Position numbers and translations under genes: made by a program
The notes under the pieces: generated by a model
Seen by the model: the letters and a program-made list of their open reading frames with translations, nothing else
What the model was told of the DNA's origin: nothing
Databases searched by the model: none
From: Welwitschia mirabilis
Lineage: Eukaryota > Gnetophyta > Gnetopsida > Welwitschiales
Assembly (NCBI GenBank): GCA_051453625.1
Contig: JBOZIK010000001.1
Span: 202,985,461-203,035,297, forward strand
Length of the DNA stretch: 49,837 nucleotides
Direction of reading: 5' to 3'
In this document: piece by piece, positions 24,300 through 34,872 of the stretch
How positions within the stretch are numbered: position 1 is the stretch's first letter
How the letters are laid out: every line of letters begins with the position of its first letter

Positions 24300-27200
24300 T
24301 GGACCTCCTAAACTATCTTGCTAAGTTAAAGCTCTTGCATCTATCTAAATTTTCCTTTTACAGATAAGCTAAATTAAACCTTCATGTCTTACCTTAGAGC
24401 TTTGTAGAGAACAATGGAACAAATATAAGATGGAAAAAAATAAGATCTATCTAGAATTCTTCCATCATGGTAGTAAGGAAATGGAAATGAATCCTATTAA
24501 TTTTATCAAAGTACCCCTCTAAGATGAAGTACTTCATAATCAATATTTTCTAGGAATTAAAAAGCCTTAGAGAATCTTTCCTATGTAATGTTTTCCTACT
24601 TTTATTAAAGATTTCCCTTTTAATCTTTCAAACTGAGGCACTATTGATGCTTTATGATCATCCCTTTTAAGCTCAATATCCTACAGTCCTATGCAAATAG
24701 CACCACTAGTTGAAAGAATGTCAATAAAAATGATAGTGTTAACTATTCTTATAAATATGATATTCTAGTTCTTAAAGAACTCTTTTGAAAGATCTAGATC
24801 ATGACCCCTAAATCTCAGCACATAAGAGTCTTATCTTATGGCTTAGAAGGCCTCCCAAGTCTATTTATAATTTAACAACATAGTGTGATTAACTGGTTTA
24901 ATTTTTAAATCCTTTTCCATGTTTTCTAGCATGTCAATATTACTGTATGCATAAGTTCTATGGCATAGTTTTCCTGCTCTTGTGTAGTGCAATTTAAATG
25001 CTCCTTACTGCACATCTCTCTACAATTCAAACTTGGATCTATTTATAGGATCTGAGTAAGCTCCTCTTTTATGACCATGGATCTCATCCAATTCTGTAAT
25101 CTATTAAATGATTTTGAATTTTAACTTTGAGAGAGAGATTTTTGAGGCTACAATATAATGTTACACCTGTGCTTCCATAATAACTAAGTTTTAATAATAA
25201 TGATGTTATTTTTCTAAGAAAGTTGAAGTTTTTCAAGATAAAATGAAAGGAAGGAGATATGTTTAGGAATTCCAAAAGATATTTTACAAAAGAATATTAA
25301 ATAAACAAGTGATGTTAATTCTTATTATTTTTATGGTACATGGGACAATCTTGATTGACTCTTAAGTTCCTTTAAATAAGTCACTAATACATGTTAATTT
25401 TCTTAGTTACATCAAGCTTCCATAATCTCTTCCATTTGTCATCATACTCAAAAAAATTATGATACATTTTAGAAATGCTTATTTTTCCATTTTAAATCAG
25501 AAGGATTTTACTTTCAAAAATCTACAAACAAATTTATCTTATGGATCAGATGATTTTCCTTCTAAAACATGGAATGCCTTTCCTTGTCTTATATTCATTC
25601 TTAGAAAATTTTATCCAAGTAATGGTGATTTTTAAATGAAATCTATAATAATGCTTAGCAATAATGCATTTTTTTATATCTAAAGTTTTTTAGAACCCCA
25701 AGACCTTCTAGTTTTTTAAGCATGTTGATTTACTAATAATTAATAAGATGGATCCTTTTGTAGAATTTATTACCCAATTAAGTAAAATATTTAATTAAAT
25801 TATTAATTAAGTTAGTAAATTTGTTGGAGCTAGAAGATAGTTAAGAGGATATACAATCATGCTTACTAGACACGATTTAGCAAGAAGAATTTTTCCCACA
25901 CTTGAGAGAAATTTGTTATTCATCTAGTTAATCAAGCTACCATTTTCCTTACTAAGGGAACTAAGAGGAATATCAAGATAAGAATGTAGAATGCTTGCTT
26001 TAGAACATTGAAAAACCTTTAGAATGTTTGATTTTCTCTACTAGATGTATTCATCAAAAATACTTTTGATTTGTTCCAATTGATAGTAAGGCATTAAAAA
26101 TAATGGAAGTTACTTAAAATACTGTGAACTTACTAAGCCATATAGAGGCTAGAGTCTAAATTCAAGAGTTTGTCATCCACAAACAAAAGAATAGAATAGG
26201 AGAGGGCTAGTTTGATTGCCAATATTTTCTATTAAAAGAAAAGTCTAGATAAAGAATTCATTCCCAAAACAAAAATGCATGAAGTTCAGGGACCATCCTA
26301 TCAAAGAATGGTGCTACCTTGGAAGTAGTCATATCACTCACTATTAATCATTATAGAGAAGGTTAGCATTGGGATACAAAAATGAATAATATTCCTAAGT
26401 AACACAAGAAGACCATGATTATACAACTTAAAACCTACTATTTTTCAGTACACAGTGTCTAAAGCTTTAGCTATGTCTAGCTTGAGAAACATTGTAGGTT
26501 TTGTTTTTTTAATGGTGTAAGTGAATGATTTCATTGACAAAATTAATATTATTATGGTTACTCTTTTAGAAATAAAGCCATATTAAGAAGGAAAAACCAT
26601 GTCTTAGAGGAGCGTTTTTAACTATCTAATAATAATATTAGAAAAAAATCTTATAAAAAAACATTGCATAAGCTAATTGATTTATACGATTAAGGGCTTT
26701 CATCATCTTTTAATTTGTGTATAAGTGTGATGGAAGTATCATTAAAAAACTTGTGAAAAGTATCTTTTTTAAAGGTTTCCTAAACTATAACACAAACATT
26801 AAACTTGATGATATCTTAGAAGGTTTGGTAGAATTCTACTATAAAACCATCAGGACTACAAGCTCATCTTTTTTACATTAAGTTAATTGTTATTCTAATG
26901 TTATATTTTATAACTTTTTGATTTAAATAACATAGTTTCTATTCTAAAATAGGAGGGCCAACTAAAATGTTTTCCAAGTCCACTGGCTTTTTTGTGAAGA
27001 GGATCTAGAAGTATTTAATGAAAGAATTGGAAATTTATTAGTTGCTCTTATAGTGCATTATGAACATGCTCCATTGTATCCATTCTTTTATCTATATTTG
27101 TTTTCCATCTAGAAAAAGAATCTTGTAGTATAGTCACATTTCTGAATCCATGGAATTCTTGGTCTCTATTTCCAATAAACTTCTTCCTTAGAGGAGATGC

Positions 27201-28148
27201 CATGAATTTGAGAGATGAGGTGATTTTTATAATTTTTAATAAAGGTAATGGACTCATTGTGATTTTGAATAACTATGAACTCTTCCAATAAATTATTTTC
27301 ATCATTCTTAAAGGAGTCATTTAACTATTTCTTCCAACTAATAAGCTTATACCTTAACATTTTAGGCTTTTAAAATAACCTATAAGTGAAAGTAGCTTTT
27401 ACTAGAGTATTTCAAATAAGCTTTAGAAGATAAATGAAGCTTGAATCTTTTAGCCACGTGTACTCAAAGTAAAAAATAGTTTTCTTTTGATAAGAATTCA
27501 TAGTTAAGACTATAAACTTGTGATTAGAACCTAACTTTTACTTTGAGAAAGAAATGATTATTCAAATTTTTGATCATGCATCTATCAATTTTAGACATAA
27601 CTAGATTGGATCCTTCTCTAAGATTACTCCAAGTATGAATCACACCATGCAAATGAAGATCTTTATAATCATAGGTATTAATACAATTAGTAAATGAAAA
27701 ATCAATAGTAAATAGATTAGAAAAATTACCAAGTTTCTCATAAGATATGAAGATCTAATTAAAATCTATTATGGTAATGTCTGAGAAGTTCAAGATAATT
27801 TGATGGAGACATTGCAATCTTTGAGCTGCATCTTAAGGCCCATAGAAATTAGTAATTCTTCATTTTTTTCTTATTAATGATCTAATCAATTATGAGATGG
27901 TTGTTACTTCTATTGATAGTGGTAATGCTACTATGCTTTCAAAGAATCATCAACCTTCATTTTGTGCTAGTACTTAGGACCAAAACAAAAGACCAAGAGT
28001 GCTTTGTATAAAAATGACTAATTTTAATGCAATCCAATCTCATTTCTTAAAGAAGATACATAGATACTAAAGAGTCTTTCAAAAGAATCCAAAAATGGAA
28101 ACTTTTTAAACCATTTATAATTCCTTTACAATTTCATAAAATAATCAT
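24300..28148 (-). pseudogene. LINE-2 ORF2 remnant (endonuclease - reverse transcriptase)
   Basis: The frame starts at 28148 with MIIL*NCKGIINGLK, the endonuclease N-terminus with Trp changed to TGA. ITNFYGP (27836-27856) is the conserved endonuclease Tyr-Gly-Pro block and IIDFN follows about 70 bp on (degraded GDFN). RT motifs are CSPDGF (about 26841-26862), MFLKLDIAKALD (26457-26492, catalytic Asp kept) and LLFVDDKLL (around 26172-26183, both catalytic aspartates kept). KLEGLGVLK at 25688-25714 is the block that follows RT. Stops and frameshifts between these blocks make it inactive despite intact catalytic residues. The C-terminal zinc-finger part (24.3-25.0 kb) is too degraded to read. Confidence 0.75.
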
Positions 28149-28199
28149 TAGAAGAAGAGTTAAGATTATTAACCATATTGAATGTGCTCCTTTATCTCT

Positions 28200-29480
28200 T
28201 TCTAAAGTTTACCTTTGAGGGTACTCAATTTAATCCTCCTATCCATTTATCCAAGTTTTACATTTTTACTTGTGGATAATGTATCTAGAATGCACTATGA
28301 ATTACATTTTCACACTCTTTCTAAACCTGTCCAAACTTTATTTCTAATGTTCAAGTTTGTAGTTTCGTCAAGCATGTTAACGCATTGTGGATGCACCTAT
28401 CTGTTACATTTCCTATTCACCATTCTTGTATTCATTTCCTCTAACTATTTAAATTCTTGCTCAGCCAACATGTTACATTTATTCGCTTAAGTGACTTGGT
28501 TATTATTTAAGGCTAAAGCTAGTTTCCTTTTATGATCTTTTTTTTCCTCTTCTTACTAGTGATTCTTTGTTATTTTTTTCATACTTTTTACATTTTTCCA
28601 TTGTATGTCCATTTTTACACACTTTGAATATTGTAAAGGAATATGTTAAACCTCTAAGTTAAAACCCCATTTTCTCCATAAAGTATCTAGAATTATTTTT
28701 TTTTTTTGCTTTGAAGTCATTCAATTTTATGTAAACATAAATTTTAGTAGTTGCCATTCTCACCATTAAATTTGTGTTTTTATCTAGCTTGAAAAACTCA
28801 CCTAACATATAGCCTACTTGCCTAAAAAACTTTAAGTTCCCTATTTCTAGATGTGATTCAAAATATGGATCCATACTTAGATATTTTCAAATATGATGGG
28901 TTTATCAAGAATCAAATAAGACCATTTAGAGCCAAAGAAATAAGGCCCTACTGCAAAACGTTATTCATTTCCTCTTCACTATCAAAAATAAAATGTAATA
29001 ATTCATCTCTAAAAGGGATTGTCTTCTAGGTTATAGGAAATTTTTGGTGACATTATAATCTTAATTTTTCAATGAATAGGAGCCCTTTGAAAGATTGGAA
29101 TTTACCAATGAGGCTATTCTTGAAATAATCCTTTAAGTGCCTAGAATAATTGTCTAACATCTTTGCATAAATAATGCATTCTTCACACTTGAAGTTAAGG
29201 TATAAATTAGAAAAGCTTTAAACTTGCTTTCCTTCACTGAGTCTGCATATGATTGGTACCTAAATATTTTGCCACCATTATAAGGTATTTTCTTACTTCC
29301 ACTACCTTGGATACATTAAATTCAATTGAGCTCGTCCCTTTAGACTTTTGAGGTTTATGAGGTGCCGATTGAAAAATCTCTCCTTTAGGGGAGGAAAGCT
29401 AGCATGAAGTCTATGCATTGCTGCTACATCCTTTTGGGTTTTAACAGTGATAAAGCTACCAAGAATCTTACTGAGGACAT
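28200..29480 (-). pseudogene. LINE-2 ORF1 remnant (DUF4283 plus zinc knuckle)
   Basis: At 28922-28948 GPYFFGSKW is the core of DUF4283, the RNA-binding domain of plant LINE ORF1, followed by VWIHILNHI. The open frame at 28659-28874 continues the domain with VGYMLGEFFKLDKNT and TKIYVYIKLND, the usual linker after DUF4283. A CCHC zinc knuckle survives as CKNGHTMEKC (28590-28619); one residue seems lost between the second Cys and Gly-His, and the first Cys is not in frame. The product would bind element RNA. The start codon is not resolved because the first part of the frame is broken. Confidence 0.7.
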
Positions 29481-29700
29481 GTTAAAAACATGCTAGACTA
29501 CTATAATATCGTGAACTAAATAAAACCTAGCTAAAATTGCCACTTGAAGACTCCAAGAAAAGTTATTGCATGGGGAAGTTATGTTAGAGTAAAGAACAAG
29601 GGGTCTAGCATGTGGAAGGGACATCAAATCTAGATGAATAACACTGTTCCACCTATTACAAAGCACTTTGAAGATAAATCTAACAACATGACTTTACTCC

Positions 29701-30837
29701 AGAGTTCCTTCCATAATTCATCTTAGGTTAATCAATAAATTCTCATCACAATTTTTTCTTTTTTTCTTTGATAGGGTTAGAAGCTATAAAGGAAGTTCCT
29801 CATAAAGAGGTGGTGTTGCTAAAAGTGTTTAAATTACTGCCTTTCCTCTTAAAATTAAGGTTGAGAATATTGATTATATTATATATATTAAGTTTCTGCT
29901 ATTAATAGAATGGCAAATAAAATGTTAAGCATTTGTATCAATAAAACATTGTAGTGATGTTACTTTATTGCAAGCCTATGTTTTACAATCTCTGATTGTT
30001 AAAATAGTGGTTCTGTTTTTCTTTTTTCCTATCAAGAACTTTCTAAGTATTTATGTAGTTTTAATATATATTTTTACATGGAGTAGTATTAAAAGAAATA
30101 ATAGAAAATAAAAAGAAAGAGATATAAATAATTAAAAGGTATAATTAGTGGTCTACTTATAATGGCATTGAATAATAGGTCAAAGATTTAAATCTTAATT
30201 AAAAAATTAATTAAACATTTTTAATAAGTAAACTAACACACATTTTAGGCATATGCTTATAAGAGGTAGTTGAGATGAGTCAAGGGTCTTTTTTTGCTAT
30301 TCCCTTCTCTTACTTTCAATTTCTTAATAATCCTCATTGCATTATTTAATCCTTCCCCTTTGAGTCCTTTCATTTTTACCATTTTTTCTCTTCTATTCTC
30401 TTCTCTCTCTGTTATTATTTTACTTCTTCCGTTTTCTCTTTCTTCTTCTCTTCTGTAATTCTTTCTTAATACTACAATTTCTTTAAGCGTTACTTTTAGA
30501 AATGATTAAACTTTTAAAAGATAAATTCTAAAGGTATAAAAAGGGGTTGAAATTAGTGTTATTGGTTTTTTTCTTATAAGTACAAGTGTGGGCTTAGGCT
30601 TGCATTACAGGAGTATTACAAATAAAGGAAAAAAGATCCATTATAGGAATTGGTTTTTTATATTAGAAAATTATATTCTTTTTTGTGCTATAAACTTTTG
30701 TTTGTAGGGTTTATTTTTGGCTTATACATTATTCTTTCATTATAGCCTTATCTGTAGGGTTTCAAAAATGGATTGTAAGATTAACAACCCTTTCTTTTCT
30801 TATTATTTTTTATTTTTTTGTTACTTGTTTTACTTTA
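29701..30837. other. Non-coding stretch with a pyrimidine-rich block and TAGGGTT motifs
   Basis: Positions 30290-30475 are almost purely pyrimidine on the plus strand, including TTCTCTTCTCTCTCT and TTCTCTTTCTTCTTCTCTTC. Such CT-rich tracts occur in plant promoters and 5' leaders, but no downstream gene was found. TGTAGGGTTT occurs at 30703 and 30753. The rest is featureless. Confidence 0.4.
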
Positions 30838-31390
30838 TTTTAGGGTTTATTTCTTTGTAAAACATTTTTTCCATTGTTTAATTTTTACAAAGGCTCTAGA
30901 CATAAAAATACTAGATTCAGATTCATGTTGACACTTTTTACTATTGAGTATTAATTTAGGGTTAATTTTACACAAAAACAATGAGTTTCCATTACATTTT
31001 AATTCATTTATTTATGTGTATTTTTGTAAATTTTTTTTTCATTGTCCAATTCTTGCAAAGGCTATACACATAAAAATGATAGATTTAGATCCATTTTTTT
31101 CATTTTTTATTATTGGTTATTCATTAGGATTAGATTTGTGTAAAACTAATGGTCTTCTACTACATTTTTAGTTCATTTATTTACTATTTGATTTCTGTAG
31201 AGGCTACAGAGATAAAAACAATAGATTTAATTCTATTTTTGCACTTTTTAGGGTTAAGTATTCATTTAGGATTTGTATTCTATGAAAGTATTCTATTTTT
31301 GGTTATTTTTAATCCATTTATTTGCTTACATTTGTATGAAACATTTTTCATCTTAGAGATGTTTCTGAAGGAAGCTAAATGTTTTCACTA
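30838..31390. repeat. Degenerate tandem repeat, about 140-170 bp period, about 3 copies
   Basis: The anchor AGGCT followed by A/C-rich sequence and ATAAAAA recurs at 30891, 31059 and 31201 (spacings 168 and 142). After each anchor come TAGATTTAGATCC-like sequence, a T-rich block, and GTATTCATTTAGG-like sequence. TTTAGGG appears at 30838, 30955 and 31247. The two overlapping plus-strand open frames here (30944-31171, 31149-31391) share phrases such as IKMIDLD / IKTIDLI because the DNA repeats; their hydrophobic T-rich translation shows no protein family, so I treat them as non-coding. Confidence 0.6.
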
Positions 31391-31599
31391 AGATTGACTT
31401 TACTTCTATAACTCATATTCATTAATTTTAAATATAGTTAGATTTGTAAATAAAGGATGTTAAAGTAAAAGATTAAAAATTTAAAGTTTGCAGTAATGAC
31501 TTTTATGATTTATTTTAGGCATGTATAATAATTTTAAAAATTATTTATCTATAAGAATCTTTTTTTGAGGCAATGTTTACCTTTTGAAAATATATCGAT

Positions 31600-32235
31600 A
31601 ATAAAATTAAATTGAGACTTCCATTCCTTTTAAAAGAGAAATCTAATGAGCCATTTTGTATTGCTTTTAGAAGTTCTTGAACTTTCAGAAGCTAAAATAA
31701 ATAGGTGAAAATGTTTAAGCAGAATTATTTAAATAAATTAAATCATATAAAAGATATTAAAATCTTTTTAAAATTTTAATAATAGAAGAATTTGAAAATT
31801 TAACTTCTTTAAGAGCTAACTTGATGAGCCCTTTTATGCTACTTTCAAAGTGCTTGAACTTTTAAAAGCTAAAACAAGGAGGTAAAAATGGGTTTAGCAA
31901 AGCTAGAGTTCTTTAAATAAATCCATTCATACAAGGGATACTTAAATCTTTTTTTAAAATATTAATTATGGAAGAATTTGGAAATTTTACTTCTTTTATG
32001 AACTAAACCTGGTGAGCCCTTTTGTGATGCTTTTGGAGTGCCTAAAATTTTGAAAGTTAAAATAAAGAGGTGAAAATAGATTTAGCAATAGTAAAAATCC
32101 TTAAATAAATTAACTTATAAAAGGGATATTAAGTGTTAGAATTTTTATCATGCATGAACAATTGAAACTTCCACTTCTTTAAAGAGCTAAATCTAATGAG
32201 CCCTTTAGTGCTACTTTTAGAAGTGCCTTAACTAA
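31600..32235. repeat. Tandem repeat, 178-188 bp period, about 3.3 copies
   Basis: GAGCC(C/A)TTTT anchors lie at 31648, 31826, 32014 and 32198 (spacings 178, 188, 184). Every unit runs through ACTTCTTT..GAGCTAA, the GAGCC anchor, a GCTTTTAGAAGTGC-like stretch, AAAATAAAGAGGTGAAAA, CTTTAAATAAAT, ATAAAAGGGATA and a GAAGAATTTGGAAATT boundary. The fourth unit stops after about 60 bp, near 32235. The period is in the range of nucleosome-length plant satellites, but the array is short and degenerate. Confidence 0.8.
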
Positions 32236-32862
32236 TGGCTTTAGTAGAGGTGAACTCCTTTGTTGTATGCTAATTTGTAGGAATTTGATGGTGTACTTGG
32301 AGTGCTTTTTCAAGAAATTTATATAGGTTTGAATGCAATTTAGATGATTGTGAAGAGTCCATGGGATAATCATAGAAACACATAATTCTGTGCATAATTG
32401 GAGGCATTTTAGGGCTCATTCATAATTAGAAAAGAACCCAAAAATGTCACCTTGGCTATGTTATTTCCTCTCACTGACTCGTCGGGGCTTACCATGCATC
32501 TGAGTGGCCTAGGTTGTTTTGACATTATATTGACATCTTACAATAGTGATTTAGACTAGAGCTTAGAGTCAACAAAGCACCTTTTCTAAGGAGGTGTCGT
32601 TCCTGTTTTTATCCCCATGATAGAGAGAATAATGACACATTTGGAAGCTAACTACAGAGTCTATTATAAAGCAGAAAGCTTATTAATTATATATTATAAA
32701 AGGAAATTGTCCCCATTTTCATCCCTATGATAGTCAAGATAATAACTGTTTTATATAAGCGGAATTGAATTATCTTGTAATGGGGTCATACATCCCATTT
32801 GGGCTACTAGGATTTCTTCTCTAACTTTAAGGGCTATAGTTTTAGAACTTCCAATGTAAAAC

Positions 32863-32870
32863 TATAAATA
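32863..32870 (+). promoter_or_regulatory. TATA box of the gypsy LTR
   Basis: TATAAATA followed by CCCCC lies within the LTR, where the U3 promoter is expected, about 1.1 kb before the LTR end including the N gap. It is a good match to a plant TATA box, but activity is unknown. Confidence 0.5.
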
Positions 32871-33186
32871 CCCCCTTTTTTCTCAGTTCCAATTTATCTT
32901 TTGTACTTGATATGCTTGTGACAGAATATTGAAGGATAAGAGGTCCATACAATAGCTACAGAAAGGGGTTTTCTTGGTGTTAGGCTGAGTTTCTTTCATT
33001 GAGGTTCTACTATTCTATTGTAAGTGGATGTCAATCTCTTAAATTAATCAAATTACTCTTTGAATCACTACGATTGCTATTTTAATTTCAATTCTATATA
33101 TGTTCCTTATGGTTTACATTGATCATAGTTTAAAGTAACAATTCTATGATTTATCTAGATCATAAGGGTAATCTTTGTTAAGGTTG

Positions 33187-33614
33187 NNNNNNNNNNNNNN
33201 NNNNNNNNNNNNNNNNNNNNNNNNNNNNNNNNNNNNNNNNNNNNNNNNNNNNNNNNNNNNNNNNNNNNNNNNNNNNNNNNNNNNNNNNNNNNNNNNNNNN
33301 NNNNNNNNNNNNNNNNNNNNNNNNNNNNNNNNNNNNNNNNNNNNNNNNNNNNNNNNNNNNNNNNNNNNNNNNNNNNNNNNNNNNNNNNNNNNNNNNNNNN
33401 NNNNNNNNNNNNNNNNNNNNNNNNNNNNNNNNNNNNNNNNNNNNNNNNNNNNNNNNNNNNNNNNNNNNNNNNNNNNNNNNNNNNNNNNNNNNNNNNNNNN
33501 NNNNNNNNNNNNNNNNNNNNNNNNNNNNNNNNNNNNNNNNNNNNNNNNNNNNNNNNNNNNNNNNNNNNNNNNNNNNNNNNNNNNNNNNNNNNNNNNNNNN
33601 NNNNNNNNNNNNNN
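33187..33614. other. Assembly gap (428 N)
   Basis: A run of N inside the gypsy LTR. The apparent 153-codon frame across it (33175-33636) is an artefact. Confidence 0.99.
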
Positions 33615-33993
33615 TTACATTCCTTATTCTACTTGATTTATCTCATAGGTCATATTAGTTTGAAATAAGTTAAGTACATCTAAACAATAGAGAGCCAGTT
33701 CTTGTGATAGAAGAATTAAGAACCAAATAGAAATCATTCCATTTCTATTTTTATCTCATATTCATTTACATTGCATTGCATTTACTTTATTATTTACTTT
33801 CAGTTATTAAAAGATAAAAGACTAAATATACCTTTGAAAATCAATTCTCTAACTTTGAGCCTAGTGCCTTTATTGGGATTATAACATTCGAGTGAACTAC
33901 CGTCTATACTAGTGTGTGTTTTTCTATAAGTTATTTCATTTATAGGTTTATCTAAAGGACTTCAAGATTACATAAATTCACACCAGAACATTT

Positions 33994-34011
33994 TGATACC
34001 ATTGCTGGAGA
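33994..34011 (+). other. Primer-binding site, tRNA-Asp type
   Basis: TGATACCATTGCTGGAGA matches the complement of plant tRNA-Asp 3' ends (TGGCGCCGTTGCCGGGGA) with only transition differences, four of them C-to-T or G-to-A type. It lies three bases after the LTR end. Asp-type primer sites are typical of Athila-like gypsy elements. Confidence 0.75.
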
Positions 34012-34872
34012 AAGCAGCAAGGAGCTAGAGAATTTTTCACTAACGAGATAAGTACCTTAAATCTTCTATTTAGGTTATTTATTTAAATCAATGTTGTATT
34101 TCTAGCTTAGTTTAAAGTAGATTTATTTCTGTAGATTTTATTTTCCATAATTCTTAGGAACCCTATCATCATCTTTTTCCTCTTGATGACAATGGGCACG
34201 ACAATTCTAAATTTTTAAATTTATTTGTATTTTTATAATTTTTCTTCTATTTATTTCCTAGTAATAAAGGTACTGTAATCCTATTTGTCATCCAAATGAT
34301 AGCCTGGACGATAGTCTTTCTTTTTTTTTTTTGAGTTTTAGTAATTTTACTGAGTTTTTCTGTGTTTTTGAGTTTTAGTTTTCTATTATTTTTGTCCTCT
34401 ACGTTGTTTCCATGACATACTAAATGACAATTTAATTTTTCAATTTTTGTAATTTTTTTTAGATTTTGTTTTTTTGTTGATCATCGTCTCCCCTTTCGTC
34501 CCCATGACTAGGTGTAAGATGGGCTATTATTTTTTATTTTAATTTTCTATTTGTTATCTGTGCATGTACAGACATAGTAAATTCTGATTGAAAGACAAAA
34601 TATCGAAGGGAACGAAACTTAATTGAAGAACATATTAGAGAAGGATCATTCGACTTCAAGCAAAATCCAGGTACACACATCATAGGTATGTAAGTTCTAA
34701 AGAATTTTTTTCCTCTTATTTCAGAACCAGGTTTTCCTTTCTCTTTGTAGTCATTCTATTAATTATTTTCATGACAGTTAAAATAGATAGCCATTACACA
34801 TCTTTTGAGTGTTAAGGGCCAATAATTTTAACAAAATGATGAAACATCAAAAAGAGGAAAGCTTAATCTTCA
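34012..34872 (+). other. Untranslated leader of the gypsy element
   Basis: T-rich leader between primer site and gag-position frame. It contains CATCCAAATGATAGCCTGGACG (34283-34304 in part) and TCGTCCCCATGACTAGG motifs, related to the CATCTAGATGAT / CATCTGGATGACT motifs at 35930 and 36017 in the inverted copy. No coding potential is seen. Confidence 0.5.

Larger units (their letters stand above)
24200..29700 (-). mobile_element. Decayed non-LTR retrotransposon (LINE-2)
   Basis: Minus-strand order: DUF4283 domain, zinc knuckle, endonuclease start, RT with PDG, LKLDIAKALD and FVDD blocks, then a GLG block. This is the full layout of a plant L1-type LINE of about 5.4 kb. Its motifs are the best preserved of the three LINEs in the window. 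A T8 run at 24196-24203 could be what is left of the poly(A) tail. The 5' end is placed at about 29700 from element length only. Confidence 0.78.
32460..33990 (+). mobile_element. 5' LTR of an Athila-like Ty3/gypsy element (plus strand)
   Basis: The right end is fixed by CACACCAGAACA at 33979-33990 followed by the primer site at 33994. Its middle part matches the inverted LTR at 36212-37250: ATTGAAGGATAAGAGGTCCAT at about 32928-32948 pairs with ATTGAAGGACTGGAGGTCCAT on the minus strand near 36880-36900, and both continue into a TTCATTGAGGTTC / CTTATTGAGGTGT block. CCGTCTATACTAGTGTGT near 33900 is shared with the LTR at the window start. The left boundary is uncertain. The internal N gap 33187-33614 (428 N) makes the true length unknown. 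Confidence 0.65.

Noticed and set aside
28215-28490. Plus-strand 91-codon ORF
   Set aside because: Antisense to LINE-2 ORF1; low-complexity, no motif.
30944-31391. Two overlapping plus-strand ORFs of 75 and 80 codons
   Set aside because: They are translations of T-rich tandem repeats; hydrophobic low-complexity sequence with no family resemblance.
33175-33636. 153-codon plus-strand ORF
   Set aside because: Consists almost entirely of N; an artefact of the assembly gap.
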